Shown: positions 1 through 12,770, counted from the first letter of the stretch. The stretch is DNA of 64,000 bases from Psilocybe azurescens (GCA_023853785.1 JAJIRX010000570.1:186001-250000), one strand, 5' to 3'. A program made the numbers and translations. Notes: generated from the letters alone by a model not told the origin.

Positions 1-891
1 CGGAAGCCTACTAATGGTACAGTGTGTAAGGGAACCCCAACCTAACGCATCTCTGACTCTGGCACTCGGATGCCAATAGATTCAAAGTAGAATGTGGCAT
101 GGCAGTCGTTGTACGTACCTCTGACTCGACTCGGACTCGGGCACGGGGTCGTCTTCCATCATCCAATGATGCTGAAGATAAGTACAGTAATCGAATAGTG
201 ATTCCCTCTCGCTTTCCCTTTCATTTCCGCGGCCATGGCGCTGGTCCCTGGGATTGGGATTGGGATTGGGAACAGGAATTGGGGATGCGGTCTAGACTCT
301 AGCCCAATCGCTGCAAGTGACAGCTAGGTACTTACTCATGGCGCGTGGCAGCACCGTGACCCAGTCCAGTATCAAAATGAGTATTCCGATTCGTCTATGT
401 ATTTGTAGCACTTGTATACTTGGCACACAAATACACACAGGGCCTCACCAAATAAGCGCATAAACGCCCTCGAAAGGTGTTTCTCAACCTCAATGTGGGC
501 AGTTGCGGGGCCGTAATAAAACATCTGGTTCCTATATTAGCAAGTGGGAAGCAGCTATCAATGACTTTAGGTCATTGGAGGCGTTACCGTTTTGCCGGGT
601 ATTCGATGTCCCAGTGCGAATGTGGCTCAGATCTACTGCGTTGCATGAGGGGACACTTTATCTCACACCACAGACGGACATGTCATGTCAAGGACGTGTT
701 TAAAAATACTTACTTGCTTGTGATTGCTAGGCGTAGCAGGCAAACGAAGTAGACAAGGAAGCTTGCAGATCGGATCGAATCGAGACCTGACGCGATAATG
801 ATGATAGAAGAACAAAGCGTGTACATACTCCATATGTAGATACATAAGCACTAAAGCACTCGTCAACCGGGAGATCACTAGAGGCTATGGG
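1..891. other. intergenic, no gene recognised
   Basis: Only short overlapping ORFs without recognisable domains occur here. A short run of GGGATT-type units sits near 250-275. The stretch lies downstream of the alpha-galactosidase stop codon and probably holds its terminator, but no clear signal can be named. Confidence 0.5.
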
Positions 892-3682
892 TCACGCCAC
901 GCCGAGCCGATAAAAATCTGGTGCGAATGCTGTTGGGTTGGAAATTTGGACAGTGTTCACTTTGCCTGGCTTGAATCCGGGCATGGACAGGAGATATCCC
1001 TCCAGTAGAATATCCCAGCTCTATATTAACGCGATGCAATGCAGTGCGAAGGGGAAAAAGTTAGTACCCAGTAGTACCCGAATAGATCCACGAATCAAAG
1101 AAAAGGGAAAAAATGGACACAGGAAGAGTCAAAAGATCGATGAGGTGAGCGTAGTCATCTCATCGAGAAATAGGCGGGGAAACCCCTATCACATGTATAC
1201 GTTAGAACAAGAGCTTACCTGCGCCGAAATGGGCATCTGTGCCTGGACTGGGGTGCCCCCATTGACGCTAACAAAAGCGTTACGGCAATTGGAACAAGCA
1301 GTGTTGCCGAAGACGAAATCCCCATTGATATAATCGAACGAAAGCAGCTTCACACCGCCTGCGGGCCCGCCGTCGACGTTGTTGAAAGCGAGCGTGCCGC
1401 CTTGGCCGACGAATCCCACAACGGTGACCGAGGAATTGACCGCGCGGGTGTTCGCTCCTCCGGAGAGCGTGTTAGTAGCTGCGGCAGCGTCGTAGAACGT
1501 GAATTTAGGGGCGGGTGCTGAGACCCCGTTGCTTAGCTTCAAAACCATAGACCCATGGGCTGCCACGGTCGATGTGAATCTATATCGAGAAAGATGGTGT
1601 GCTATTTAGTTTTTACTGACCCCAGTATGTAGAGTACGCCGTTGGTAGCACACTCACGATCCCGTTAGTTTCCCGAGGGTTGCGCCGGTGATAAGGTCCG
1701 TAGCAGTCGCCGAGGAGAATTCAACATCGGCAAGGTTGAAAGTAAGAGACCTAGAAGCGTTTTGCCAGTTTATGATGACTTTTGAACATTATTAACAGAG
1801 TCATACTCAACGGACTTCTAAAAGTCCTTCTAATGTTAATGAGAGAAAGAGCTTACTGGCAACCGTTGATCCGTCAGCTAATGGACCTGCCCAGACATCA
1901 TGATCGTTCGTATAGCGACGCATGAATTTGATAGACGCTCCAAGTGCATCTTGCTAGAAGATTATATATTCATTAACAAAAACGACTCACTCTCAATGAA
2001 TGACGGCTGAGTCTGGGAAGACGTACATTCACCCCAATAAGCCTAGTATTCTTAAGAATATCCAGTGTTTGTGTAGAGATATTTGTGAGATCCGTTGAGA
2101 TTATCAGGGGAGATCTAAAAGTCCACACGATTTCGTGAACTAGAGCAAAGCAAGTAATTTGAAAGATAGTAGAACGCACTTTGCTGCGGCCCAGAAAGCG
2201 AAGTGTGTTTGCTGTTCGGCAGCCGTCAATCCAGGATTGCCTACTTCGAGCATATCCAAATCTAACGCACAGGAGATCAGGCCCATTCAGCAATCATATG
2301 GTTATTCTTAGTGACACCCACCATTCCACGCTCCCCGATGAGCAAATTGGGTGACAGGCACCAGCTGGTTGATAATCCTGAACAGGTTATCCCAAGACGG
2401 AGGTGGCCCAATGTCATTCCTAATTTTATGTTTGAGTAAAGGGTGAGGTGAACCTGATGGCTGAACGACTTACGAGATTCTCCAACTGGAAGAATGATTC
2501 AAGGATATTTTTAAGAAACCGTCAAAGGTGTAGAACATCTCAGACTTACGAATTACCAACGCCGCCGGCAGGCCATCTCGCGGGATCTATATGGACATTA
2601 AACTCTCCATTGTGACGACATATTCCTCGTAGACAGTTGCGTACCTTGTACGCCCCATTCACATATTGAATACACAATAGGTCTTTTGGTGGCGGCCAAA
2701 GCGTCTCGCATCGTGACATAATGAGTCTAAAGTACACAATCCAGGTCTAACTGAGTTTCGAAGCTTAAGAGTACGTTATGGTAAGGTACCTCAATCTGGC
2801 AGTTATATTATGAGTGTCGAAAAATCACGCAGCATATGACATTCTACTAACCGAAATAGGCGGTGTATCGTCTACGAAGTCTGTTGCATTCACTAGGGAC
2901 AAGAGTTAGTAGCCATTCGTTGACGGGTCAGTCTTTTCAGGATGATATCAAGCTCTACCTGCGTAACAGTTATCATACTGCCAACGGGGATTGACAGTTA
3001 GTCAATTCAATGCAGATGGTAACGAAAATTTGCGAGAGAAAGCACCTTCAAATAGTCTGCACCCCAAGACGCAAATGTACTTGCATCTGAGGCCTCATGA
3101 CCCAGACTCCCAAGGTAATGGGCAGTACCCCCGACAAAATCGCAAGCGAACACCCCTCTGTACCAAAGCTACTCAGCATTCAAATGAGGAATGTAGACAT
3201 CTTGTTCACCCGTCAGAATATACGCCAAATTTCAGCCCGAGGTTATGTATAAAAGAAGACAAGGCCGGTATGCCTGATGGGATTTGAGTTGTGTCCCATG
3301 TAAATCCGCCAGTCGAGTTCCGCGTTTTCCCTTGCCATCCACAATCGCTAGAGAAAGCTTAGTGAGTTCCGTTTCATTTGAGTTTTCGTGTTGGCATCCT
3401 TCATCTAACGCACAGGTTGACATATTTGTACCCTAGGGTACTCAAACCCAAGCTTATTAAGCTTTGCGCAGCAGCTCTGTATTGCAACTCTGTTGTGGTA
3501 CATCTACATGATGCAATTTTGTATTGAGTGGCTGGAAAGGTGACTAGAATCGACGTGCTGACTTACAAAAAGGCGTTATAAGGGTTCCACCCCATTGGTG
3601 GAGTGAGGGCGACCCCATTATCCAAGGCAAGTGCTGTCAAGGACAGACAGAAGCTAACATAAACGGAATACCTCGATATCAT
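892..3682 (-). CDS. Secreted GH27 alpha-galactosidase with C-terminal carbohydrate-binding domain
   Basis: A glycoside hydrolase family 27 enzyme that removes terminal alpha-1,6-galactose from galactomannans and raffinose-type sugars, probably outside the cell. The start at 3682 opens a hydrophobic leader (MISRYSVYVSF...TALA) followed by LDNGVALTPPMGWN, the usual mature start. Later exons encode YKYVNL, LDCGWQGKT, GLKFGVYSDGG, the nucleophile motif YDNC (Asp codon about 2972-2974), SICEWG, the likely acid/base Asp in NDIG (about 2414-2416), DMLEVGN and RRYTNDHDVWAGPLADG. The last exons (1566 down to 892) encode the family's beta-rich C-terminal module, ending APDFYRLGVA and a TGA at 892-894. 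At least ten short introns with GT-AG ends were read by hand; exon 1 is 3682-3567. All catalytic motifs are present, so it looks intact. It is divergent from the gene at 4418. Exact middle exon boundaries are inferred. Confidence 0.88.
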
Positions 3683-4417
3683 AGAGTTTCGGGGTGAAAG
3701 AGCGATAGAATGTGGCGGGTATTTTGTTGTTTATTTGACATAGAAAATTTGGCGGGGCGGACTGCCAGCGAAGCCTAGACGACTACCCATGGGTTCGTAT
3801 AGAATCGAGTTGCTTCGACCACGGGACGCGTCCGATGAGCCACATCGTTCCTTGTCATGTGGCTGCGAAGAAAACGTGCCCAGTGATGAACATCTCGCAC
3901 TTTCCGAATATTGACTCGCAGTTCTCAAGACCTGCAGGAAGCCAAATACAAAAGTAATTTCCCCGATGATACCTACTTCAAATTTAATCGACGTTTGGAG
4001 CCGTTTTGACATAAAAAAAAACTTCAACCGGCAAGGTTTGAATATAGCGTATTTTGCGTTCTTGCAATTGCGAAACAAGGATAAAACACCATCAATCAAC
4101 TATACACAATTCCCATTGCGCACACACAACACAAAAGGCAGGAACTTTCGAGGGCATGTCTCTATTGCCCGCCATGAGAGTTCAAGGGACCCGCTCGAAG
4201 AGAGCAATGTTGGGCTATGATGATGGAGGTTAATGTCAGGAGGGTAACGGATCACGCCATTTGTGACCATCAGACCAAATATATTTTCGGCTACAAGCGT
4301 ACCCCCAATTCGTCTTGATCATGAAATTTCTCAGTTTCCCGTCTTATCACTTCAAACTTGGATTAGTTTCGAAAGTTTCCAACTAGACCCAGATCTGTCA
4401 ATAACAAGACTTCTGAA
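3683..4417. other. divergent intergenic region
   Basis: About 735 bases between the starts of two divergent genes, so it probably holds both promoters. The ORFs in it have no domain signature. I see no repeat or RNA gene. Confidence 0.5.
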
Positions 4418-5496
4418 ATGACATCTCAGGAATCTGATTCTTTTGTTCTGTCTTCGGACCCGTTGCATGTGAGCTCAATACCATTCGTTTGGCATAGAGA
4501 GATCTGCGACTCACGATATAATTCAGCCTGCCAACTTGATCCCAGAACTCTGCAGATCGTTCTATCAGGTAGAATAGGAGTACTCGGATCCATTTTTGAT
4601 TGAACTGTATTTTCACTCTGTAGCTCGGCTGGGTCACTGGCACAGGAGGTGGTATTTGCATTCGCGTTGGGTACGTTGGTTATCCCTCAAGGCCACGTTA
4701 TCTAGGCTTATTTTTCCAGTGACAAGGTCTATATAGCACCTTCTGGAGTGCAGAAAGAGCGTATTGAACCAAAACACATCTTTGTTCTTCCATATCCACA
4801 AGTACCAGCTTCTCCTCACACCGACCGAGTATTTCTCCGACGGCCCGCGCTCAATCTGAAGGAATCTGCATGCACCCCACTTTTCTGGAATTCTTTCGAT
4901 CTTCGAAATGCTTCCAGCTGTATTCACACCCATTCCCAACACGCTGTTATGGCTACACTTCTTTGGACAGGCCCTGTGTTCACGATCTCGCATCAAGTAA
5001 GTTGACCTCATGAACGTTTGAAGAATCGATTACTTATAAATTATCTGATAGGAGGTATAGAGCCTCAAATATTCGAACAGTACACCAGCTTATATTTACA
5101 TCTAGATGATCAAGGGCGTTAGGGTTGCAGGAACCGGGACTGCTCTGTCATATCTCGACACTTTGGAGCTTCCCATTATTGAGAATACTCCAAATGAGGA
5201 AGACCTGAAAGACAGTATGGCTGAAGCTATGATAAAATATCCAAATGCTCCTGGTGTCCTCGTCCGGAGACACGGTGTTTACGTCTGGGGTATGTTACTT
5301 CTCTTTGATGAATCTCCTCTACTGACGTTGTTGTAGGAAATGATTGGGAGAAGGCCAAGACACAAACAGAGGTGAATATTTAAATTTTCGAGTGCACCGT
5401 CTTGTTTTCTCACTGTTCTATCAGTGCTTGGATTATCTCTTCGAGATTGGTGTTAAAATGAAGTTGGCGGGCTTTCCTACCGTTTTAAACGAATGA
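4418..5496 (+). CDS. MDE1: Methylthioribulose-1-phosphate dehydratase (methionine salvage)
   Basis: Zinc-dependent class II aldolase-fold enzyme that dehydrates 5-methylthioribulose-1-phosphate in the methionine salvage pathway; cytosolic. Seven exons join cleanly: 4418-4468, 4527-4568, 4624-4670, 4720-4996, 5106-5289, 5337-5371 and 5425-5496. They give about 235 residues, typical of the family. Diagnostic segments are [34 protein letters not shown], the zinc-ligand stretch [13 protein letters not shown], and the second ligand region [12 protein letters not shown], followed by [18 protein letters not shown] near the C-terminus. Start chosen because the first exon ([11 protein letters not shown]...) joins in phase to the conserved second exon. 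All key residues are visible. Most relatives read HQEMIKG at the exon 4/5 junction; here the Glu appears absent or the splice site is shifted by one codon. Confidence 0.92.
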
Positions 5497-5899
5497 TTCG
5501 AAGACTCCAAGAGAACCATCTGTTAAAATTCAAATAAATGTGTACGATTATTTGGAACCTTTCATTGTTCTATATGCTTTAATGACCTTTTCTGTGTATA
5601 CAGTATGCATTGTCATCATACTGTTAACAACCTGTGAATCGCAGATCAAAAGACACTCGAACAAGCCAGGGCCATCCCCAGTTTGAATAGGCCCGTTTAG
5701 ACCAATATTGGAACAATGCTGTGTGTCGAAACTTTCATGACACATGAACCTATCTCCTTCCTTGTTGCGCTTGGCCCTTTGGTGCCATTGTCCACTGCCG
5801 GCAAAATGGCTTAGATGCAATAGTATAAATATGCTGCAGAGCTATTGATCTCTTCAAAACCACTACAGCCAACACCCATCTCCTCCGAATAAATTGGCC
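5497..5899. other. intergenic
   Basis: About 400 bases between two same-strand genes. No domain, RNA or repeat is evident. Probably holds the terminator of the upstream gene and the promoter of the F-box-like gene. Confidence 0.45.
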
Positions 5900-6929
5900 A
5901 TGCTTCATAAGCGATTACTAAAACTCGTCATTTCTAATTTGGCCTCTGAAGTTCTAAACGATACCGACACCGACTTCAAAGCTCTTCTCGCTCTGGTGGC
6001 TTGCACAAGAGTATCTCCCGAATTCAACTACATATCGAGACAATTCTTGAAGAAATTCCATCTCAAATCCGCCAGATCCTCGCGTATCTTGCTCGAAATC
6101 TTGACACAAAACCCCTACATCTGCACTTATGTTCATACTTTGAAAGTTGTCCTCCGAAATCCCAGCAACGGCCAGTTGTATGACCCTATGGACGCGAAAA
6201 TCTCTCGCATTTTAGATATGCTGGGCGACAGAAGCTCTGGAGAAAGAAATTTCCGATGTCTCGAAATATACGGAGTAGACTTAGACTTGCACACGAGTCC
6301 CGTGCATTGGACAGCTCGGAGCCCTGAATTCTTATCTTCTGTCGACAAGCTCATCAAAAGCAAGAGTTTGACATGGGTCGGTATCTCGGAGCTCTCTGCT
6401 CCCATGGATCTCATCATCAAGTGCGCCTCAAATGTTGAAAATTTGACGATTCGTCGTGTCAAATTATGCGAATCGGATTCGGGTTCTGGAACATCTCAAT
6501 CACTCGAGGGTCCTAACATATGCCTGTCCATCCGTTGAAATATTCGCCCTCGACATTCCTAACCTTCTATGTGCGTTAATGTCAGGTTAAATATATGGAC
6601 AGCACATTGTGGATTACGGAAACAAAAATTCAAACTGTCATGGTTTAGCTTCCGAGTACGCTCATTGCCAGTTGGATGCCCTTCATCCATTGTTCTTCCC
6701 TTTCTTCAGCTTCTTTGCCTATCTTGCCATGTATCCGTGGAATTCCTCCACCTTTTCAATGGGCGTGAGTGAGTTCTCCGTAGCTATCATGTAACTTGTA
6801 GGAAACTTTTATATATTCTCGTTCACCCATACTTTTGCGCAGTATGATTGCTACGACCGGGAGGAATACCATGGAAATCTCTCTGTCCTTTTTCGAGGAT
6901 TGATGCCTGGCAATGTCGTCTATGATTGA
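5900..6929 (+). pseudogene. F-box/LRR-like hypothetical protein, one apparent frameshift
   Basis: The N-terminus (MLHKRLLKLVISNL..., ALLALVACTRVSPEFNYI) resembles the degenerate F-box start of the large agaricomycete F-box/LRR-like families; the rest is leucine-rich without a firm domain. The first ATG of the open frame is at 5900. The main frame stops at about 6538. A frame shifted by one base continues the coding look (SVEIFALDIPNLL), then a GTGCGT donor near 6570 and a TTTAG acceptor near 6648 lead to SEYAHCQLDALHP..., and a last short intron leads to GYDCYDREEYHGN...MPGNVVYD and a TGA at 6927-6929. So three exons with a single one-base lesion between about 6500 and 6535, either a real frameshift or an assembly error. 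The function is unknown; F-box proteins usually select substrates for SCF ubiquitin ligases. Confidence 0.5.
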
Positions 6930-7712
6930 CTAGATAGTGGACCTGTTATGGCAGTCCCCGTACGATAACGAGTCGGATGTTTGAATGAGCTTGTGTACCC
7001 TCGGGTCTCGAAGCATAGATGCCCGGCTTTGAGGCCAGTATATTAAGCTGTCCAATGGCGTTCTGTCGTCTTTTCGACTGATGTACGCAGAAACAGATCC
7101 AAGATCACCTGGAAAGTTGAAACACACTTGGTATATGGGATGAATCCATCATCTCGTTCTAGAAGTCGAAGGTCCTCAGTCCAACGTCGAGGTAGTAATC
7201 GTCGCCTGCCAGAGTGGTGAAGTACATTCTGCAGTGGTCTTTTGGGTCTTGTCCCATAACAAATTTGTTATTTTCGGTATTATAATATACTAGCCTGGTC
7301 CCTATTGGGACAAACATAGATGCACGAACGATTCCGAAGTCTGAAATCGGCGAATTGTTGTAGCTGAGCTGAACACGACGTCGTTCAGTGACTTGATCAT
7401 TAGGCACCTCGTTTGTGGGTACAGCAGCCCGACTTCCGAAGCCAGACCCACACAGATGGACAACATCATGGGAAGGATGAGTCCTTCAGTTGCAATGCGA
7501 CCCCATAACTTCTCTCATTCGAAGTGCGAAGACGCTGTCGGCCACCATTTCTCTGACTTCGCGATTGTGGTAGTTTCTCCTAGAATGACGAGCCTGGCTG
7601 TGACACCATTTGGAAAAGTGACAAGAGGTTCATGCTCGTTCGGCGTATCAAGGATTGAATGATTTAGCACAGTATGTGTGTCAACAGCGGACTGTCGTTG
7701 TCTAAAATACAC
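6930..7712 (-). pseudogene. Broken paralogue of the hypothetical gene at 49127-49882
   Basis: Three minus-strand pieces match the order of the protein at 49 kb: an N-terminal stretch (7712-7515, VTFPNGVTARLVILGE), a middle part (7407-7159) with SPISDFGIV, a VMGQDPKDHCRMYF box matching RMGQDPEDHYRVYI, and a C-terminal piece (7127-6930) with LDSLIYWPQS...DPRVHKLIQ matching the other copy's IDALNFKLRKR...RVHEIAQ. Frames change between pieces and a stop follows the middle part, so the copy is disrupted. No ATG opens the first piece, so the 5' end is truncated or in an unseen exon. I do not recognise the family and assign no function. It abuts the end of the F-box-like gene on the opposite strand. 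Confidence 0.5.
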
Positions 7713-8009
7713 GCTGGACTAGTAGTGCCGCCTATCTTTGACCTGTGTAATAAACAAGTAATAGATCTGGGTGGCCACGCGTTGTCCAAGTAGGTGATAT
7801 CTCTGTTGGCCACTTCCTTCAAAGTGAGTGCAGGTCAAGGAAGAACGAGTTGAAAGAGAGTATAAATAGCCACAAATACGAGAACATAATTAAGCGTACA
7901 ATGAAATTCAAGGTTGGGAACTGACAATCAAAAGTTTACATAGGTAGTTCGAATTACAGAATGCTACTGAGCAGAAAACAACGTAAACAGGGGGAGTAAA
8001 CCAAAAATT
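7713..8009. other. intergenic
   Basis: About 300 bases upstream of the broken gene on the minus strand, just before the segmental duplication. No feature recognised. Confidence 0.4.
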
Positions 8010-10050
8010 ATTGTGATGTTAGAGGCATGTTTATGGGCATGTTTCTGGCTTCATGATAAGCGACACGAAGGGATAGGAATAGAAGAGATCCGGAAAACGC
8101 AATGACACAGTGAGGATTCCATCTATTTCTTCGGCTTCTTCGAGTATTCATAATGGACACAGTTCCATTGAGAGTCTTTAATATGCCTCTTGAGTGCATC
8201 TCTCCGACTGAAGCTACCATTGCATCCTCCAACATGTGGCTCCATTTCATCCTCGATCATATACGGTACAGTATAGCTGGGATCAATGGTAAATCTGGAC
8301 GCGTCAGACACCCGCACGCCGGTGCAGAATAATGCCCTTTGGACTCGTGCGAGTCTAGATGCCTTTGAAAGTCAGTCGTACGCTGTTTCCCTTCCGGCTT
8401 GTACATACAACCTTTTACGGGACACTTGAAATTTAAGCGCAGCAAGTCTTCGGCTCCTCTGGCCTTAATATCGAGGGAGGTTTGTATGTTGCGCCGGGGA
8501 GGCGCTTTCCTTGGCCCCCGATGGAGTGGGCTGGAAGAGGTGGTGTGTGTGGTGGAGGGGGAGGAGCTGGAAGAGCTGGAGAGGACAGTATGTTCATGAT
8601 GATCGGTGCGCTTCTTGCGACTGATACTGACTGAGGGAGAGGTTGTTGGGTGGCAGGCCTTTGGGGATCCAGAAAACCTGGTTTCAACAGGAATATTATA
8701 GGGTTTGATTCTTCTCAAGGAAGGCTCGGACGCGTGATCGCGTGTGCAGCCGAGTTGGTTCGAAGGCAGATATGCGTTCCCACTAAAACCGCTGCTTCCT
8801 GCGTTGATATTATTACATTCTCCCCACATGGGCCGGCGAGCGAGTCGAAAGGTAAATCTTCGCCAGGGAGCCCGGTGGACCATAAGAGCGGTGGACCGTA
8901 ATACGACGTAGGTACAGTCATTCCGTGCTGTTGACGGATATGAGCATCGTACTCTGCTTCCAGACTGGCATTAAGTCTGGTGAAAGACGTTGAAGTAATC
9001 ATACATTTGTGAAAGTTCGAGTAACGTACGGAAATAGGTGGTCTTCTGGCGTATTTTCCACCGAACTCGGCGGGGACAGGTTGAAGTCGGCATCCCACAT
9101 CACAAAACGCTGAGCGAATTCCAGAAATTGGGTATCTGTGGAATAATCGTCCAAGTTGGACATGATTTAAGGGGAATCAAGATGAGAAAAATGATAGTTA
9201 ACCATGCTCTTTTTATACACACTCACCTTTCAGCAAGTTCTTGGCAAGCCCGCCACAGTGCACATATCATTTTGGGAGTGTCTGAAAGTTACCCTTTTGT
9301 AATCACCGTGAGGCAGCCTCGAGGCCTTCATCCAGTTTTGAGGTCTAAATATGGTAATTCCTGCCAGACAATGCGCCCACTGTACGCAAACGGCGCGACG
9401 GCTCTCATGGGCTTGTATTTGACGATTTCAGTGAGAAAAAGGCGGAAACTGCAACGTTCATCTCACAGGGTATTTTTCGTGCAGGTTTGGAGGGTATTTC
9501 TGATGGTATTGCTCGTCGTCGAATATTTTTCATTCAGTGTGATTACATCGAGGTTAATGATTTTGGAAGCTCAAGAGACTGCCGAAGACTGCCGAGCAGT
9601 AAGATCATGTCATGTGTTGACAGCCTCAAAATCGTGACCAAGCCACTCGTTTGTCGAAACAAAGGACGACACCGAGTACACAGCCCGGGCTAGACTATGG
9701 ACAATCGGAGGATTAGATTTGTTGAAAGAACTCTAAATTGACCAATCACTTACAGCCGAGCGACCGATATTGTTTTTTGAACGCTTTTGATTGGGCAGTG
9801 GTGATGGAGATCCTCTACCCTCTGCCCATGGTTCGCAAGCAAAAGACGTTTGTGATGAAGTATGAATTCAATTGGCCCGTCGCGGTCTCATGGAGCACGA
9901 ACATGAATATGGGAGCAACAGATGATGTATGTGCGAGGAAGGGATCCGATTCGATAAGGATTGTCTGTCTGCCCTGTATGATAGATAGTGTCTATATCCT
10001 GCTAGTCAGTCTGGGATTCTTACCCAATTCCCGGGGTCGAGCAAAGAGCT
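8010..10050 (-). repeat. Segmental duplication, copy 1 (inverted relative to 33950-36440)
   Basis: Read on the minus strand, this block matches the plus strand of 33950-36440 over nearly its whole length, with scattered substitutions and single-base indels. Shared marks include the zinc-finger gene, the region upstream of it, and the far segment containing the GACAGACAATCCTTATCGAA stretch. Copy 1 lacks the 403-bp MITE present in copy 2, so it preserves the empty site near 9535. Boundaries are approximate (tens of bases). Confidence 0.85.
8123..9163 (-). pseudogene. C2H2 zinc-finger protein, copy 1 (frameshifted)
   Basis: A probable nuclear DNA-binding protein. Exon 1 starts at ATG 9163 (MSNLDDYSTDTQFLEF...) and ends at a GTACGT donor near 9030; exon 2 resumes with LNASLEAEYDAHIRQQHG. 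A Ser/Pro-rich linker precedes a zinc finger with Cys-x4-Cys-x15-His-x3-His spacing (CPVKGC...FQRHLDSH), then a second finger-like motif (GGCNGSFSRRDALKRHI) and the stop at 8123. Two single-base lesions break the frame: one near 8752 (a T missing relative to copy 2) and one near 8340 (an A missing from a run just after the first finger). Exon 1 and its splice donor are intact here, unlike in copy 2. Either both copies are decaying paralogues, or the assembly has homopolymer errors. Confidence 0.6.
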
Positions 10051-10797
10051 ACTAGCTGATCGACACCTGATGGTTCATTTCTCACCGATAGTGATTAGAT
10101 ACATAGATAATGCACTCACTTTACACAACGCATAAGTCATTCTTGGATGCTTCTAGCATCAATCCTGGGCATTTCAGACGAGAGTCGATAGACGCCAGGT
10201 CTATCATTGGCAGAATCTCATAATCACACTCAAAATTCAACCCACATAATGCTTCACTCATATTATTTAAGTAAAGGAATGAGATTTAGGCAATGGACGG
10301 AGGTATATCTCAAGTAAGGCGAGCACCAGGCTGGGTGGCCTGGGGTCAAGTTGGAGAACAAAGAGGTTAGTGTGACAAAACGTGGTAAACCATACCATAT
10401 ACGCGTGACCCGGGGAAAATAGGGACGCGTTGCCTCACGTGATTCAAATTCGCTACCTTTGAAAGCTGACTTTGAAAGTCCACTCATCGTTTTTGCATTA
10501 TTTAAGGCCACTTCAATTTCTCTTTAACACTGATCACCATTCAACTGCTTCTAAGAATGTGCATGCAGAGCTGATATCTGCCCGATATGTCAGAACTTTC
10601 CCCGGAATTACGAAATACGCGGTCCGTTGAACGAAAGAAGTTAACACTGCATGACCTCCTGGCGGTGCTTCCTTAGAACGTAGACTCAAGTGACGCATCA
10701 CACAACCTCTGGTGTTTATCGGCGGAATTCAATTCAATTCTGCATATAAAATATGACGCTTTCTATTGTGGAGCCCTGCAGACAAAGCTAAATCACA
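10051..10797. other. intergenic with promoter of the BNR_4 gene
   Basis: No coding feature recognised. An 82-codon minus-strand ORF at 10263-10511 has no domain signature. The right end holds a TATA box. Confidence 0.45.
10745..10750 (+). promoter_or_regulatory. TATA box of the BNR_4 gene
   Basis: TATAAA lies 53 bases before the ATG at 10798, a usual distance for a fungal core promoter with a short leader. Confidence 0.45.
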
Positions 10798-12408
10798 ATG
10801 CATCTCGCATTTCTGTTTACAGCTGTTGCCAGTTTATTGCTGGCAACAGCATGCATCGCTGCTCCAACTGTCTCTCTCATCTCAAACACCCAGCTTGATG
10901 CTAATGGAGTTTTCTTTGTCTCCTACGATGGTGTCGTTAATGTCAACTCATTCCAACTCTCTGGCGTTCTGACCTACGGCAATTGGCAATACGCTGGCTG
11001 GTACACCTCTTCGAGGAATGCAATTCTCGCCCGAAGGCAGCTTCCTTCAGGCAGCTGGTCGACGCTTCAATTGCCACATCAGCTATCCACGAACGACTCT
11101 CACAACGTCATTGCTATTGGAGTCTCTCCGTCTGATGGGAAAATCCATATCGCATTGGATTGTCATAGCACACAGATGTATTACACCAGTTCGGAGGCAG
11201 GCCTTGCAACCAGCGGTGCAAGCTGGACTGCGAGTCGCTTTGGAAGCATCACCAACACACTTGGGAATCTGAACATTGGAAAGTCAGTCGCAACCTCGGT
11301 ATAGCGGTTTCTCAATTTATTGACATGTCCTACCTTCCCTCGTCATTCCTCATTTCTTCCTTTATTTTTGAAGCACCATTACGTACCCTCAATTCGTGGT
11401 TACTTCGGACAATCTCCTGCAGTTCGTTTTCCGGTCCGGCGTCTCTGGGAACGGGGCCACTCAACTTGCAGAATATAACGGAGGCTCGTGGTCAAACGTC
11501 GGATCGTGGGCCTCTGCATCAGGAACCTATAAATCCACGAATGGTGTAACCAGCACCGCTCGCAATTTATATATCCACGGGTTTACTTATAGATCCGGTA
11601 CGGCGCATGTGACTGGTACATGGCGAGAACAGAATGCAGGGGTATCTTGCAGCAGTGCTGGCTTGACGAATCATGATACCACATATTTCTATTCACAAGA
11701 CAAAGGTATGTTCCATCCTTCAACATGTGCTTCTGTCTTTAGGCCTTGTCTCATACGTAGTCTTTGACCGTGTTAGGCCGCAGCTGGAAGAACAGTGCTG
11801 GAACTTCCATTGGACAGTCGGGCTCTAACCCTGTCAATGTTAACACTGCAGGAATTATTGTCGACTCTCTCAATGCAGATCATGCTCTCATGAATCAGGA
11901 GTCGCAAGATGTTGATTCTTCAGGACAAATCCATGCTATTATCTCCTATGTACCAGGTTTGCACGCCCTATTTTTCTTCCTAGGAGGCATCTCAATTGAC
12001 ACGACTCATATAGGACGCTTCACGCAGTGTGTCTCGAATTACGAGACTGATCGGCCCTTATACGCAAGACCGTTCCATGTGTACCGCCATACCAATGGCA
12101 CGTTCACCAAGATGGAAATACCCTTCCCTGTCAACTCCGTTGGCCGTTCGCAGATCGTTTTAGACAATGATGATAATGCATACGTCGTTCTTCCATTCGT
12201 TCGCATCGTCACGGCCAGCAAGGCTTCTGGATGGACGGATTGGACATTAGCTTACGATGGAGTTGCCGAGGGGTTGAATGCTTTTGGAGAAGTAACTGTT
12301 GATCGTGCACGAGTTTCCAGTGGAGCATTGTCTATTCTCTACCAGCTTAATAGTACTGGGACGACCCCCTCGCCGGTGAAGGTGATTGACTTCAAGCTTA
12401 ATGGTTAG
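10798..12408 (+). CDS. Secreted BNR_4 repeat protein (putative polysaccharide-active beta-propeller)
   Basis: Begins with a clear signal peptide (MHLAFLFTAVASLLLATACIA). Four exons join in phase: 10798-11285, 11374-11705, 11777-11956 and 12014-12408, giving about 460 residues. The protein has the BNR_4 look: NDSHNVIAIGVSPSDGKIHIALDCH early, ITYPQFV, then NHDTTYFYSQDKG, NQESQDVDSSGQIH, RPFHVYRHTNG and repeated beta-strand segments to the C-terminus (VKVIDFKLNG). Relatives with this fold include enzymes of the GH145/PL42 type that act on rhamnose-glucuronate termini, so an extracellular carbohydrate role is likely but the exact substrate is inference. The third intron keeps the frame open, so retention would add about 19 residues. 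The gene appears intact, with TATAAA 53 bases upstream. Confidence 0.82.
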
Positions 12409-12770
12409 ACTTTTTATCCTGTAGTTGGTAAACTCAATATGGTCCCCAGCTTTGAGCTTTGAAATTCAACAGTTTTCGGAAACTGATATCAAAAAGTTCT
12501 ATTGATCATGAATTTAGCGCTAATACTTCAAGATAAGGCAGGAGTTGACCTTGAGCAGGCTTTTTGAAGTTTTGAATGCTTTAAATTTCTTCCGTATTGG
12601 GAATTTTATAAATCTGGTCTATTTTAGAATTTCGGGACTTGTTCAAGCTTATTCCCGAATCCCACGTTACTGCCAAGAACCTGCTCCATTATTGCGCCAT
12701 TGACCCCTTTTATACATGTCATGGCTTCGTTTAATACCCTCGCAATTCTCTCTTCTGGACAAATGCTCCT
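12409..12770. other. intergenic
   Basis: 362 bases between two same-strand genes. Contains the presumed promoter of the MFS gene; no distinct element seen. Confidence 0.4.

Noticed and set aside
235..290. Telomere-like GGGATT repeats
   Set aside because: Only a few imperfect units inside an ordinary region; fungal telomeres are long TTAGGG arrays.
3731..4220. Opposed ORFs between the galactosidase and the dehydratase
   Set aside because: Weak composition, both strands equally open, and position in a divergent promoter region.
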